A stretch of 64,000 nucleotides of DNA. Source: Methylophilus sp. GTDB taxonomy: Bacteria > Pseudomonadota > Gammaproteobacteria > Burkholderiales > Methylophilaceae. The notes beneath the pieces are model-generated. The model was not told the DNA's origin, did no database searches, and saw only the letters and a program-made list of their open reading frames with translations. Position numbers and translations under genes: made by a program. Location of the stretch: positions 558,001 to 622,000 of the forward strand of contig JAUYRP010000034.1 of the NCBI GenBank assembly GCA_030696695.1, given 5' to 3'. Shown one piece after another: positions 47,931 through 56,149 of this stretch; within the stretch, counting starts at the first letter, position 1; each line of letters begins with the position of its first letter.

Positions 47931-48130
47931 TGTAATACCTCTACTTTCTCACCCTGCAAATCCCGCCGCTTGTATTGTGCTCTGATATAGTCGATCAGGT
48001 CAACATCCACAAATACCCAACACTTGCCAATTTTAGTGCCAGGAATTTCGCCAGTGCGTGCTTTATCGCCTAAGGTGACAGGGTGGATTTTGAGGAGGTG
48101 TGCGGCTTCTTTTAGATTGAGGGTGTGCAT
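47822..48130 (-). CDS. Excisionase-like helix-turn-helix DNA-binding protein
   Basis: A 102-aa protein. The first 50 residues (LNLKEAAHLLKIHPVTLGDKA, then KIGKCWVF) match the MerR-like HTH_17 fold used by excisionases and recombination directionality factors. The remaining half is an unknown tail. Overlap with int and the same orientation suggest joint control of integration and excision. Direct repeats GTGCATAT at 48125-48132 and 48136-48143 overlap its start codon and could be its own binding sites. Confidence 0.8.
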   Translation of the reverse strand: MHTLNLKEAAHLLKIHPVTLGDKARTGEIPGTKIGKCWVFVDVDLIDYIRAQYKRRDLQGEKVEVLQCHSSNVTIHHTGGSKLLTTVEQYNEVLKLPTKPKR

Positions 48131-48175
48131 ATACGGTGCATATCATTCATCTCGAATTAGAGACATGCCGTATAT
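48125..48175. promoter_or_regulatory. Direct and inverted repeats at the excisionase gene start
   Basis: GTGCATAT occurs twice with an 11-bp period (48125 and 48136). ATATACGG (48129-48136) and CCGTATAT (48168-48175) form an inverted repeat. An operator or Xis site is plausible. Confidence 0.45.
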
Positions 48176-48236
48176 TTATTGAAAGCAGATGCAGTGTCGT
48201 GGAAGTAAAAAACTGATATTGGGATTAACTTCCGAT

Positions 48237-48962
48237 TTAGACTTTTAGTTTGCGTACATCGTCTGCACTGATTGCAGAATCTGGGTAGTTAAAGGCGGTG
48301 TTGACGATGGTAGCAATCATGCTGGGTGATTCAGTATCAAAATGTTGTTTCAAATAGCGTTTGAGATCCATTGCCAATTGATTCTGTTTGGCATGAGGTG
48401 TATTTCTTTTTTTAGGTAACCTCGCATCGGGCGCAGTAGCCGAATATTCAGAAGCCTTAGACATTACTTCTAGAATGTCGGTTATGGAGTATTGGGCTTG
48501 GATGGTAGCAAGGTGGTGTTGCAGTTGTTTGATCTCTAGGAAGCTCCCAGATATGCCTTGTTTAAGGCTTTCGGTTTCAGCTCGACCTAAAGTAGATTCA
48601 AGTAAACGCCAGCCATCATTGGGATCACGTCGATCACTAAGGTCTTTAAACTCATCCCTTAATTGATCAATTTTTACAGCGATGTTTTGAAATACTTCAC
48701 GTTGAGAGGTATCACTGAGGATAGTGATGGGGTCGTTCGGATGGCCAGCTAGGGCAGGGTGCAATCTAATGTAGTCTAGAAGGTCGATTAATTTTTGTGG
48801 ATTATTAGTTTTGTCACAAAGCGTTTTCCAGACATCTTTCATATCAGAGTTCGAGGATAACTGTATCAAAAGTGACTTAGTACCACTCGATACTCCAGAG
48901 TAGGCTAAATTAGAAATCTGCTTGTACAACTTATCTATAATTGGATTTTCAGACATAGCCAT
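48237..48962 (-). CDS. Unknown 241-aa island protein
   Basis: No family recognised. Predicted mostly helical and soluble, with no signal peptide. A lysine-rich segment (LPKKRNTPHAKQNQ, about 180-193) separates an N-terminal domain (1-175) from a C-terminal helical part that ends DSAISADDVRKLKV. The start MAMSENPI could be either of two ATGs. It lies between the excisionase gene and the metallophosphoesterase-STAND gene on the same strand with 202 bp to the latter. It may be an accessory partner, but this is inference from position. Confidence 0.7.
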   Translation of the reverse strand: MAMSENPIIDKLYKQISNLAYSGVSSGTKSLLIQLSSNSDMKDVWKTLCDKTNNPQKLIDLLDYIRLHPALAGHPNDPITILSDTSQREVFQNIAVKIDQLRDEFKDLSDRRDPNDGWRLLESTLGRAETESLKQGISGSFLEIKQLQHHLATIQAQYSITDILEVMSKASEYSATAPDARLPKKRNTPHAKQNQLAMDLKRYLKQHFDTESPSMIATIVNTAFNYPDSAISADDVRKLKV

Positions 48963-49164
48963 TAAAATTCAGCTTAAGGTTCGTCATTTAACCAAGCTTA
49001 ATAAAAAGCAAGCACTAGCTTGGGATTTTCTTCAATTTGCTTGAGTTTTCTATGAATTGACTTCATACAAGCTTGAGTCTACTTATGATGTATAAAAACT
49101 CTATTTAAAATGAAAGCGATATCTAAATATATGACTTCATATAAGACTTTGATAAAGTAATTGA

Positions 49165-52100
49165 CTAATCATTGTTATGTTTCTCGGTTATAAGCTTCAC
49201 ATTTTTAGCTCGAACAAGGAAATAAGATGTATTCTTATCGGCTTTCAATATATCAGTGTTTAAGATATTTCTAGCACTTGCAGTTAGAGATTGAATGTAT
49301 ATCAGTTCGTTATCCTCGTCTCCGTTTAGGCGCCAGATAAAAGAACTATGCCTAAATAAAATCAGTAGATTTTTTACATCATTTCTTTTTTCAAAATAAT
49401 CCCAGAGAATGCGATGAGCCTGAGAAAATAATGTTTTGAATCTTTCGCCGTAAAAATATTGATAAGATTTGATTAGATTGTTTAGATCGATTGAGGGGAG
49501 GTTGCCAGTATCTTTAAGCAATAACTTACCTAATTTTACTGTTGCTCTACATGCATTATAGTTATCACCTACTTCCAAAGATGTGGAGTAAACAGTGCGA
49601 AGGCTATCATAATCACTACTACTATCGGAAACCCTATCTAATGCAAGGTTGTTAGCAACTGTGTTATAGCCAGAGGCACGGGCTTTTTTTTCTAATTTCA
49701 AAAGATCAGTTGATGAGTCTGCATCATGTTCCATTTCTATTAAAATTGCTTTAGCTTGCAATGCAGACGCACTTTTGGGTAGTAAAGCCATAACCTCTTT
49801 TGCAACCCCTATTGCCTTAGGGTCATTTAGACTTTGCAAACATAACGCGTAAGATAAAAGTATTTTAGCCCTGTCTTGATTCGATTGATGGGTATCAAGA
49901 AGTTTCTCTAGGAGCGGCAGCGCGGCAGAGTAATCACCAATCATTCTTAAACTTCTTGCTAATATAGTTTTAACTATATTTATGGTCTCAGTTTCAGTTT
50001 CAGGAATTGTGGATAAGATATCTCGGCACACGGTAACACAATTTCTATAATGTCTACCCGCGTACAAAGCATTACAGTAAATCTTACACAAGCTGAGTAT
50101 AGGCGTAATTGGAGGGAGATCGGCGTCAGCTAGAGTAGATTTTAATAACCGCATAACAATGTTATGAGGGTTTTCCATTAAGCTTCCATCCTCTGAAATT
50201 AATCTACTTTCAATTTTCTTAAGAGTTGCTTCGCCAGAACGCCATTTCTCGCCAAAGTAAAGGTTAATTGCCTTTTTAACTAGTGAATCAGTCTCACGAG
50301 TTGTCATAAGTGATAAAACATAATCTCTAACTTGCCTTGGTGCAAAAAGTATCTTAAGTCGAGTCTCATCTTTATCGCTTCCAATAAACGTGGTGGATGT
50401 TCTCACTTGAATTAAATCGTTATCTAATAGCTCCTCTGCGTGTTTTGGGAAGATAGGTATTTGATTATCAATCCGTTTTAAACGATCTAGGGATTCACCT
50501 TGAGGAAGAATTGATAGTGACTTAAGTAACAAATACGATCGTTTAGATGAGCTATCTTTTGAGGTTGATAATGTTGTTACAGCTTTAACGAGCGAGAATG
50601 GAACTGACTCTTTTAGTACAGAGTAATCTGCTGGATCTAGTAAATGAGCAGGTTCTAATTCAGATAACGGAATCACTCTTAACGTTTTTAACGTGCTATC
50701 AATTTTGCTAGGCAATCCATCGGTACATCTGTAAATCTGACTTACCGCATTTGAGGTCTTTGTTTCAGAAGTTGAGTGGGGGTGAGCTTCTAAATAGGTT
50801 TTCGTATCTGCCTCATCTAATGGCTCTAGAGTAACAGCATTATGAGTGTGATACTGAGGTTTTGTTCTAGCTAATAAAAGAATCGCAATTTCTGGGCAAA
50901 AATCTTTTATTGTTGATGCTAAATTTTCTATATCTCTCTCAACGGGTAGTCCTTTCGCTTCCCCGGTAGTGACGGGTACATCATCAAATAATAGAAATGC
51001 TGGTCCGGAAGCGGCTAATGCTTTACAGAATTCTGGGAATGAACATCCTACAGAAGTTGAGAATTGAGCTTGGAAATCATCTCGAGATTGATACTCACTT
51101 AGTGAAATTTGATAAACTGGTTGCGAGTCCCTCCCCACTTTTTTCAGTACCGACCAAATAAATCCGTCACGCCCAAGACCCCAATCTGAACAAACCCACG
51201 TGATTGCATCTTGATGAATGCTCTCGATACAGATTTGCTGTTCTAACGGGCGGATTGCCAAATGTTGTTCTTGTTCAGTCAATGGATGTGTGCATGCATC
51301 TAATGCTCTTTTCCATTGTGAGCTTGCCTCTTCAACTGTAAAAGATAAATCAACAGATAGCTTCGGGGCTACTATAAGAGATTTTGAAGAGTTTTTGGTT
51401 TGTAGTTTTTCTAATTGATACTCTTCTCCAGAGACAATTTCGAATGCCTCATGATCTGGGATAATTTTCCTATCGCCAGTTTTATGTGCCACGATGCCTT
51501 TTCTAGGCCATAGTTTCCAAGTTACCTCATTATCATCAAATGATATCTGCCCGACTGAATATCCGTGGCTTCGGAGTAATTTACCGTCAGTATGCTCTAA
51601 ACCAAACAAAGACGCACTTTGGAACGTTTTCCTAGCCTCACTACCTCCATAAGATTGATTGGTTAACTCAGCTTCATGCATATGGCCATATAAATGAGCC
51701 GTAAATCTACCTGATGGATATATTTCACTGTTGAATTCGCTTTGTGACTCTTTGTTAAGCCAAGCAGTTGGATGGTGGGTTACAAGAAAGTTAACTTCAT
51801 TTTTATTGCACCACGAGGGAGGGTCGTTATTAGTTACTGCATTTAACTGTCTGGCACTTAATGCCAGTTTTTTGAAGTAGTTGTTTCCACTAATCTGCAG
51901 AAACGAGCTGTTTAACCCCACCAATCCTACGGAGATGTTATTTATTTCTATATTTGATGAAATATCTCCAGGCAATATACCCTTAGTTATTGGGGCGAAA
52001 GGGATGCCAGTACTATTAATTTTATCTAGCCAATTTTCATAATGCAAAAAGGATTTTCTAACTAATTTAAGGTATTGATTATCCGGTTCATTCCAAAATT

Positions 52101-52455
52101 CGTTTATTACATCTTGATCATTCCCCCATAAACTAAGTATTTTGGCCGCGGCATCTTTTTGGTCTGGACGAAACAAATCATGATTACCCGGGACAGTAAA
52201 TAGCTTAGGCTTCATTTCGGCCTTGTCCCATAACTCCCATATTGCATTGAGCTCATTTGTTAAGGAACGATACTCATCAGCACTGCCTGTGTTGGTTAGG
52301 TCTCCAGAAAATATAACTAGGTCAATAGTTCCAATTTTATCTGAAAGTCTTTTTACGTCATTTAGAAAGATATGTTTGAAGTTTGGCCATAGCCATTGCG
52401 AGCTGTTGCCAATATGCAAGTCGCTAAGGTGCATCCATGTTAATTTTTTTTGCAT
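49165..52455 (-). CDS. Metallophosphoesterase-STAND-TPR protein (candidate defence protein)
   Basis: A 1096-aa, single-gene, three-part protein. Residues 1-310 are a calcineurin-like phosphoesterase with complete metal motifs: SDLHIG (D12, H14), SGDLTNTG (D52), PGNHDL (N91, H92), THHP (H227) and GHMH (H258, H260). Residues about 400-600 resemble a STAND NTPase: a P-loop-like SDWGLGRDG (423-431) in which the usual lysine-serine/threonine is Arg-Asp, a Walker B FLLFDD (487-492) and a sensor-like LLLARTKP. Residues about 760-950 are helical TPR-like repeats (YAGRHYRNCVTVCRDIL, MIGDYSAALPLLEKLL). There is no signal peptide. Effector-NTPase-sensor order is that of antiphage STAND proteins; function here is inferred. 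Confidence 0.8.
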   Translation of the reverse strand: MQKKLTWMHLSDLHIGNSSQWLWPNFKHIFLNDVKRLSDKIGTIDLVIFSGDLTNTGSADEYRSLTNELNAIWELWDKAEMKPKLFTVPGNHDLFRPDQKDAAAKILSLWGNDQDVINEFWNEPDNQYLKLVRKSFLHYENWLDKINSTGIPFAPITKGILPGDISSNIEINNISVGLVGLNSSFLQISGNNYFKKLALSARQLNAVTNNDPPSWCNKNEVNFLVTHHPTAWLNKESQSEFNSEIYPSGRFTAHLYGHMHEAELTNQSYGGSEARKTFQSASLFGLEHTDGKLLRSHGYSVGQISFDDNEVTWKLWPRKGIVAHKTGDRKIIPDHEAFEIVSGEEYQLEKLQTKNSSKSLIVAPKLSVDLSFTVEEASSQWKRALDACTHPLTEQEQHLAIRPLEQQICIESIHQDAITWVCSDWGLGRDGFIWSVLKKVGRDSQPVYQISLSEYQSRDDFQAQFSTSVGCSFPEFCKALAASGPAFLLFDDVPVTTGEAKGLPVERDIENLASTIKDFCPEIAILLLARTKPQYHTHNAVTLEPLDEADTKTYLEAHPHSTSETKTSNAVSQIYRCTDGLPSKIDSTLKTLRVIPLSELEPAHLLDPADYSVLKESVPFSLVKAVTTLSTSKDSSSKRSYLLLKSLSILPQGESLDRLKRIDNQIPIFPKHAEELLDNDLIQVRTSTTFIGSDKDETRLKILFAPRQVRDYVLSLMTTRETDSLVKKAINLYFGEKWRSGEATLKKIESRLISEDGSLMENPHNIVMRLLKSTLADADLPPITPILSLCKIYCNALYAGRHYRNCVTVCRDILSTIPETETETINIVKTILARSLRMIGDYSAALPLLEKLLDTHQSNQDRAKILLSYALCLQSLNDPKAIGVAKEVMALLPKSASALQAKAILIEMEHDADSSTDLLKLEKKARASGYNTVANNLALDRVSDSSSDYDSLRTVYSTSLEVGDNYNACRATVKLGKLLLKDTGNLPSIDLNNLIKSYQYFYGERFKTLFSQAHRILWDYFEKRNDVKNLLILFRHSSFIWRLNGDEDNELIYIQSLTASARNILNTDILKADKNTSYFLVRAKNVKLITEKHNND

Positions 52456-52785
52456 TCTTAACCCAAAAGATCGTTATCCCTTCAGAATAATGAATGTAAA
52501 CAATAAGTCAATTGTTTAGTATTGCTTGTTGTGATTCTGTGAGCAGTAATTTAGAAAATCCCAATAAGCATTTGGTTACCAACCAATCTTGAAATCGAAT
52601 TGATAAGCTGCTGAGCTTAATGCATGTGCATTTAAATGCCTTAAATGTAGCACTTTTGATTTAGACATGAGCATCTTTAGAGTAAGTTGTTCTTTTAGTT
52701 AATTCTCCTGCACTAAAGTGCAGGAGAGTAATTATTAATTAATAAATGCGTAGTGCAATAAATCGGCTAGATTTTAAGTTACAAA
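52456..52785. other. 330-bp intergenic region with perfect palindrome
   Basis: A/T-rich, without an ORF. CTCCTGCACT (52705-52714) and AGTGCAGGAG (52717-52726) form a perfect 10-bp stem with a 2-base centre, just downstream of the chemoreceptor gene stop. No T-run follows. It could be a 3'-end structure or a protein-binding palindrome. Confidence 0.5.
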
Positions 52786-55098
52786 CTAAAATTCTGCCCA
52801 CTCGCCATCTTCAGTACCTGTCTTGTTAATTTTCTTAATTGTAGATGTTTCAGTTATTGCTTTAGGCGCTGCTGCTTTTGTTGGCTTAGCCGTTCTGATT
52901 GATTTGGTACTCTCGTGGCGATTAGTATGCATTTTACCGCCACGATTTAATTTAAACACACTCACTACCTCTATTAAGTTTGCAGCCTGATCAACCAATG
53001 ATTCAGCTGCTGCTGCAGCTTGCTCAACTAAAGCGGCATTTTGCTGAGTAACTTCATCCATGCTGGTGACGGCCGTATTCACTTGGTCTATACCTACGCT
53101 TTGTTCGACAGATGCAGCAGTAATTTCACCCATAATATCTGTAACGCGTTGAACTGAAGCGACGATTTCTTGCATGGTTGTACCTGCTGACTCGACTTGT
53201 GATGTGCCTATCGCAGTCTTGCTAACTGAATCTGTAATTAGTTCTTTAATCTCTTTTGCAGCGCTGGCTGAACGTTGCGCTAAGTTACGTACTTCACCCG
53301 CCACTACCGCAAAACCACGGCCTTGCTCACCTGCACGTGCAGCCTCGACAGCAGCATTAAGGGCTAATATATTAGTTTGGAACGCAATACCATCAATCAC
53401 AGAAATAATATCTTCAATTTTTTTTGCACTGCTGTTAATGTCTTCCATTGTGGATACAACATCAGAAACAACTTTTCCGCCTTTCTCTGCAATGCCTGAG
53501 GCTGCAATTGCTAATTGATTGGCTTGTTTAGCATTTTCAGCATTATTTTTTACTGTTGATGCGAGCTCTTCCATGCTTGCAGCAGTTTCTTCTAGGCTAG
53601 AAGCTTGTTCTTCTGTGCGGCTAGATAAGTCACTATTCCCTGTTGATATCTCTCCAGCTGCTGTATTGATAGTTTCGCTCGTTTCACGAACCTGCTCTAT
53701 AACTTCGGTCATTTTGTCCATGATGGCATTTACACCATCACATAAGCTAGCAATAGCACCTGTTTTACCATCCAGAGGAACACGGCTGGTTAAATCACCT
53801 TTTTTAGCACCCTCAATGATTATTTGTGTTTCTTCTACGGCGTTGGCTAAAGTTAATGCTTCGTTGTACTGCTTGGTAATATCAGTGGCATATTTCACTA
53901 CCTTGAACGGCTTGCCGTTCATATCCATGATTGGGTTGTAACTGGCTTGCAACCAAATTTCTTTGCCGCCTTTGCCAATGCGTTTATATTGCCCTGCATC
54001 GGGTTCGCCATGCGCTAACTTATCCCAGAAGGCTTTATATTCTTGGCTGGATTTATAAGCGGGTTCAACGAACATGCTGTGATGATTACCCACGATTTCT
54101 TTTTCGTTATAGCCAGTTACGCTGGCAAAATTTTCATTCACTGCTGTAATCTTGCCTGTGAGATCAAATTCAATCACACCCTGAATTTTACTGATAGCTG
54201 CTAGTTGACCTGAGTTATCAGCAGCTGTAAGTTTTTGCTGGGTAATATCAGTAGCGTACTTCACTACCTTGAAAGGTTTGCCGTTCATGTCCATGATGGG
54301 GTTGTAACTAGCTTGTAGCCAAATTTCTTTGCCGCCTTTACCGATACGTTTGTACTGACCTGCATCGGCTTCACCACGTGCTAACTTTTCCCAGAAAGTT
54401 TTATATTCTTGGCTAGACTTATATGCGGGTTCAACGAACATGCTGTGGTGATTACCCACGATTTCTTTTTCGTTATAGCCAGTGACGCTCGCAAAGTTTG
54501 CGTTCACGGCTGTAATCTTACCTGTAAGATCAAATTCAATAACACCTTGTATTTTACCAATAGCGGCTAGCTGGCCAGCAGCATCTGCGTCCTCTAGTGA
54601 TTTACGTCGATCAGCAGTTACGTCGCGCCATTCCAGTACATTGCCACTGTAATTTCCATCTGAGGAATATGTGGCTGTAACATATAAAGCAATTGTTAAA
54701 CTGCCTACTTTAATATCAGTTTTAAATGGAAGCAGTGATGTATCTGCCAACATTTGACGCTGATGCTCGGGTTTCTTATGAAACACATCAATACAAGTAC
54801 CCATTATTTTTGTAGGATCGAAAGATGGAAATGCTGCCTTAAAATCTTCAGCCTTCTCGGTAAATAGATTAATACTCGCTTCGTTTACATAGGTAACGAT
54901 AAAATCTCGATTGATAATCATCACCGCAGCTGATGACCCATCCATCGCACTTTTTACAGCTATAAGTGCATTTTCTCTAGCTTTCAACTCAAGAATCAAT
55001 TGCTCATTTTCGGTGATTTCAATATCTTTTACTTCACTTTCATACTTTAATTTCGCAATTTCTTTTATTCTTTTACCGTTAAAAAAATCTTTAATCAT
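52786..55098 (-). CDS. Soluble PAS-PAS-PAS methyl-accepting chemotaxis protein
   Basis: A 770-aa chemoreceptor without transmembrane segments, so cytoplasmic. PAS1 about 45-165 is divergent. PAS2 (175-286) and PAS3 (297-408) are almost identical, both containing [15 protein letters not shown] and [25 protein letters not shown]-like linker (about 412-470) follows, then the signalling domain with tip [19 protein letters not shown] and [16 protein letters not shown]. The C-terminus EDGEWAEF resembles the CheR/CheB-docking pentapeptide. It likely senses an internal redox or ligand cue and talks to CheA/CheW encoded elsewhere. Island cargo. Confidence 0.93.
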   Translation of the reverse strand: MIKDFFNGKRIKEIAKLKYESEVKDIEITENEQLILELKARENALIAVKSAMDGSSAAVMIINRDFIVTYVNEASINLFTEKAEDFKAAFPSFDPTKIMGTCIDVFHKKPEHQRQMLADTSLLPFKTDIKVGSLTIALYVTATYSSDGNYSGNVLEWRDVTADRRKSLEDADAAGQLAAIGKIQGVIEFDLTGKITAVNANFASVTGYNEKEIVGNHHSMFVEPAYKSSQEYKTFWEKLARGEADAGQYKRIGKGGKEIWLQASYNPIMDMNGKPFKVVKYATDITQQKLTAADNSGQLAAISKIQGVIEFDLTGKITAVNENFASVTGYNEKEIVGNHHSMFVEPAYKSSQEYKAFWDKLAHGEPDAGQYKRIGKGGKEIWLQASYNPIMDMNGKPFKVVKYATDITKQYNEALTLANAVEETQIIIEGAKKGDLTSRVPLDGKTGAIASLCDGVNAIMDKMTEVIEQVRETSETINTAAGEISTGNSDLSSRTEEQASSLEETAASMEELASTVKNNAENAKQANQLAIAASGIAEKGGKVVSDVVSTMEDINSSAKKIEDIISVIDGIAFQTNILALNAAVEAARAGEQGRGFAVVAGEVRNLAQRSASAAKEIKELITDSVSKTAIGTSQVESAGTTMQEIVASVQRVTDIMGEITAASVEQSVGIDQVNTAVTSMDEVTQQNAALVEQAAAAAESLVDQAANLIEVVSVFKLNRGGKMHTNRHESTKSIRTAKPTKAAAPKAITETSTIKKINKTGTEDGEWAEF
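53875..54576 (-). repeat. Tandem intragenic duplication of a PAS domain
   Basis: Two units, 54241-54576 and 53875-54210, offset by 366 bp, encode 112-residue PAS domains differing at about six positions. Recent in-frame duplication inside the chemoreceptor gene. Confidence 0.9.
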
Positions 55099-55378
55099 GT
55101 TGTTAATCCCTATTCTTAATTTAAATAGATACCAAACTTATCAATTATTGTAGTTAGCAGACTGGTCGTATTAGATTAGTAACCAGCAAATGAAGAGGCC
55201 CATGCCACGAGAGCCTTACTAACATCTTCTAAAATTCGTTCATAACATCTAAAAATCTTAAGTTTCCATTGATGAAACATGATTAACCCTTTCGATTTAT
55301 TACAGTTAATAGATAATTTTCATAAAGTTCTATGATGCTTCCTTAATGCATATTTATTTGAAATCAGTTTGTTAGTGG

Positions 55379-56056
55379 TTAGCTAATCGGCGAAATCGCT
55401 TTACTAGCTGCATTTACTTTCTGTGCTGCTGTGATAATCGAAGTGCTGGATTTTTTAAGTAAATTGATGATCGCTTTCATACAATCAATCATAGAATTTA
55501 CGTCATTGCACAAGTTGGTAATTTCCCCTGATTTTCCTTGTAGCTGAACTTGTTGAGTTAAATCATTATTTTTAACCGCAAGAACAACCGTATTAATCTC
55601 TCTTACTGTAGACGCTATTGTTTGTTTTAACTGAACATGTTCGGTAATGTCAGTAGCATGTTCTAAAACCTTTAATGGCTTTCCATCTATCCCTATAATT
55701 GGAAAATATATGGCTTGAATCCAAATAGTTTTGAATCCCTTGCCAATGCGTTTATACGTCCCTGAAACAGATTCCCCCATGTTTAGCCTCTCCCAAAAAT
55801 CAATGTTATCTGCACTGTGGCTATACCTCAGATCAAGTAACATCCCGATATCCTGATTTTCTAGTTCACTAGCCGTGTAACCAGTTAGCTTGATAAAGTT
55901 TTTATTCACTGAGATAATTTTTCCACTTAAAGTGTATTCAGCTACACAACGGGATGCAAAGACCGCCTCTGCATGAGCACGTAATTCAGAAAGTTCCTTT
56001 TTGGATATCGCTGTTATCAAGTTTTGATCTTCAGATTTCTGTAAATTTTCCAACAT
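55379..56056 (-). CDS. PAS-HAMP-like truncated chemoreceptor relative
   Basis: A 225-aa protein. Residues 30-145 are a PAS domain related to those of the adjacent chemoreceptor (KRIGKGFKTIWIQAIYFPIIG, then EHATDIT). A HAMP-like helical part (about 150-210) aligns with the same region of that receptor (NNDLTQQVQLQGKSGEI versus [17 protein letters not shown]). It stops where the methyl-accepting domain should begin. It may be a decayed receptor or a stand-alone PAS adaptor. Start codon and ribosome site (AAGGAG) look normal. Confidence 0.75.
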   Translation of the reverse strand: MLENLQKSEDQNLITAISKKELSELRAHAEAVFASRCVAEYTLSGKIISVNKNFIKLTGYTASELENQDIGMLLDLRYSHSADNIDFWERLNMGESVSGTYKRIGKGFKTIWIQAIYFPIIGIDGKPLKVLEHATDITEHVQLKQTIASTVREINTVVLAVKNNDLTQQVQLQGKSGEITNLCNDVNSMIDCMKAIINLLKKSSTSIITAAQKVNAASKAISPIS

Positions 56057-56149
56057 AAGAACTCCTTAAATTTGTGCCATGCATTTGCAAACGATTATTT
56101 ATGAGTTTAAAAACCTTTATTCCTAAGCATTTAGTACACTTTGAGCTGG

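Noticed and set aside
53174-53941. Two long plus-strand frames inside the chemoreceptor gene
   Set aside because: Antisense shadows of the alanine/serine-rich signalling domain.
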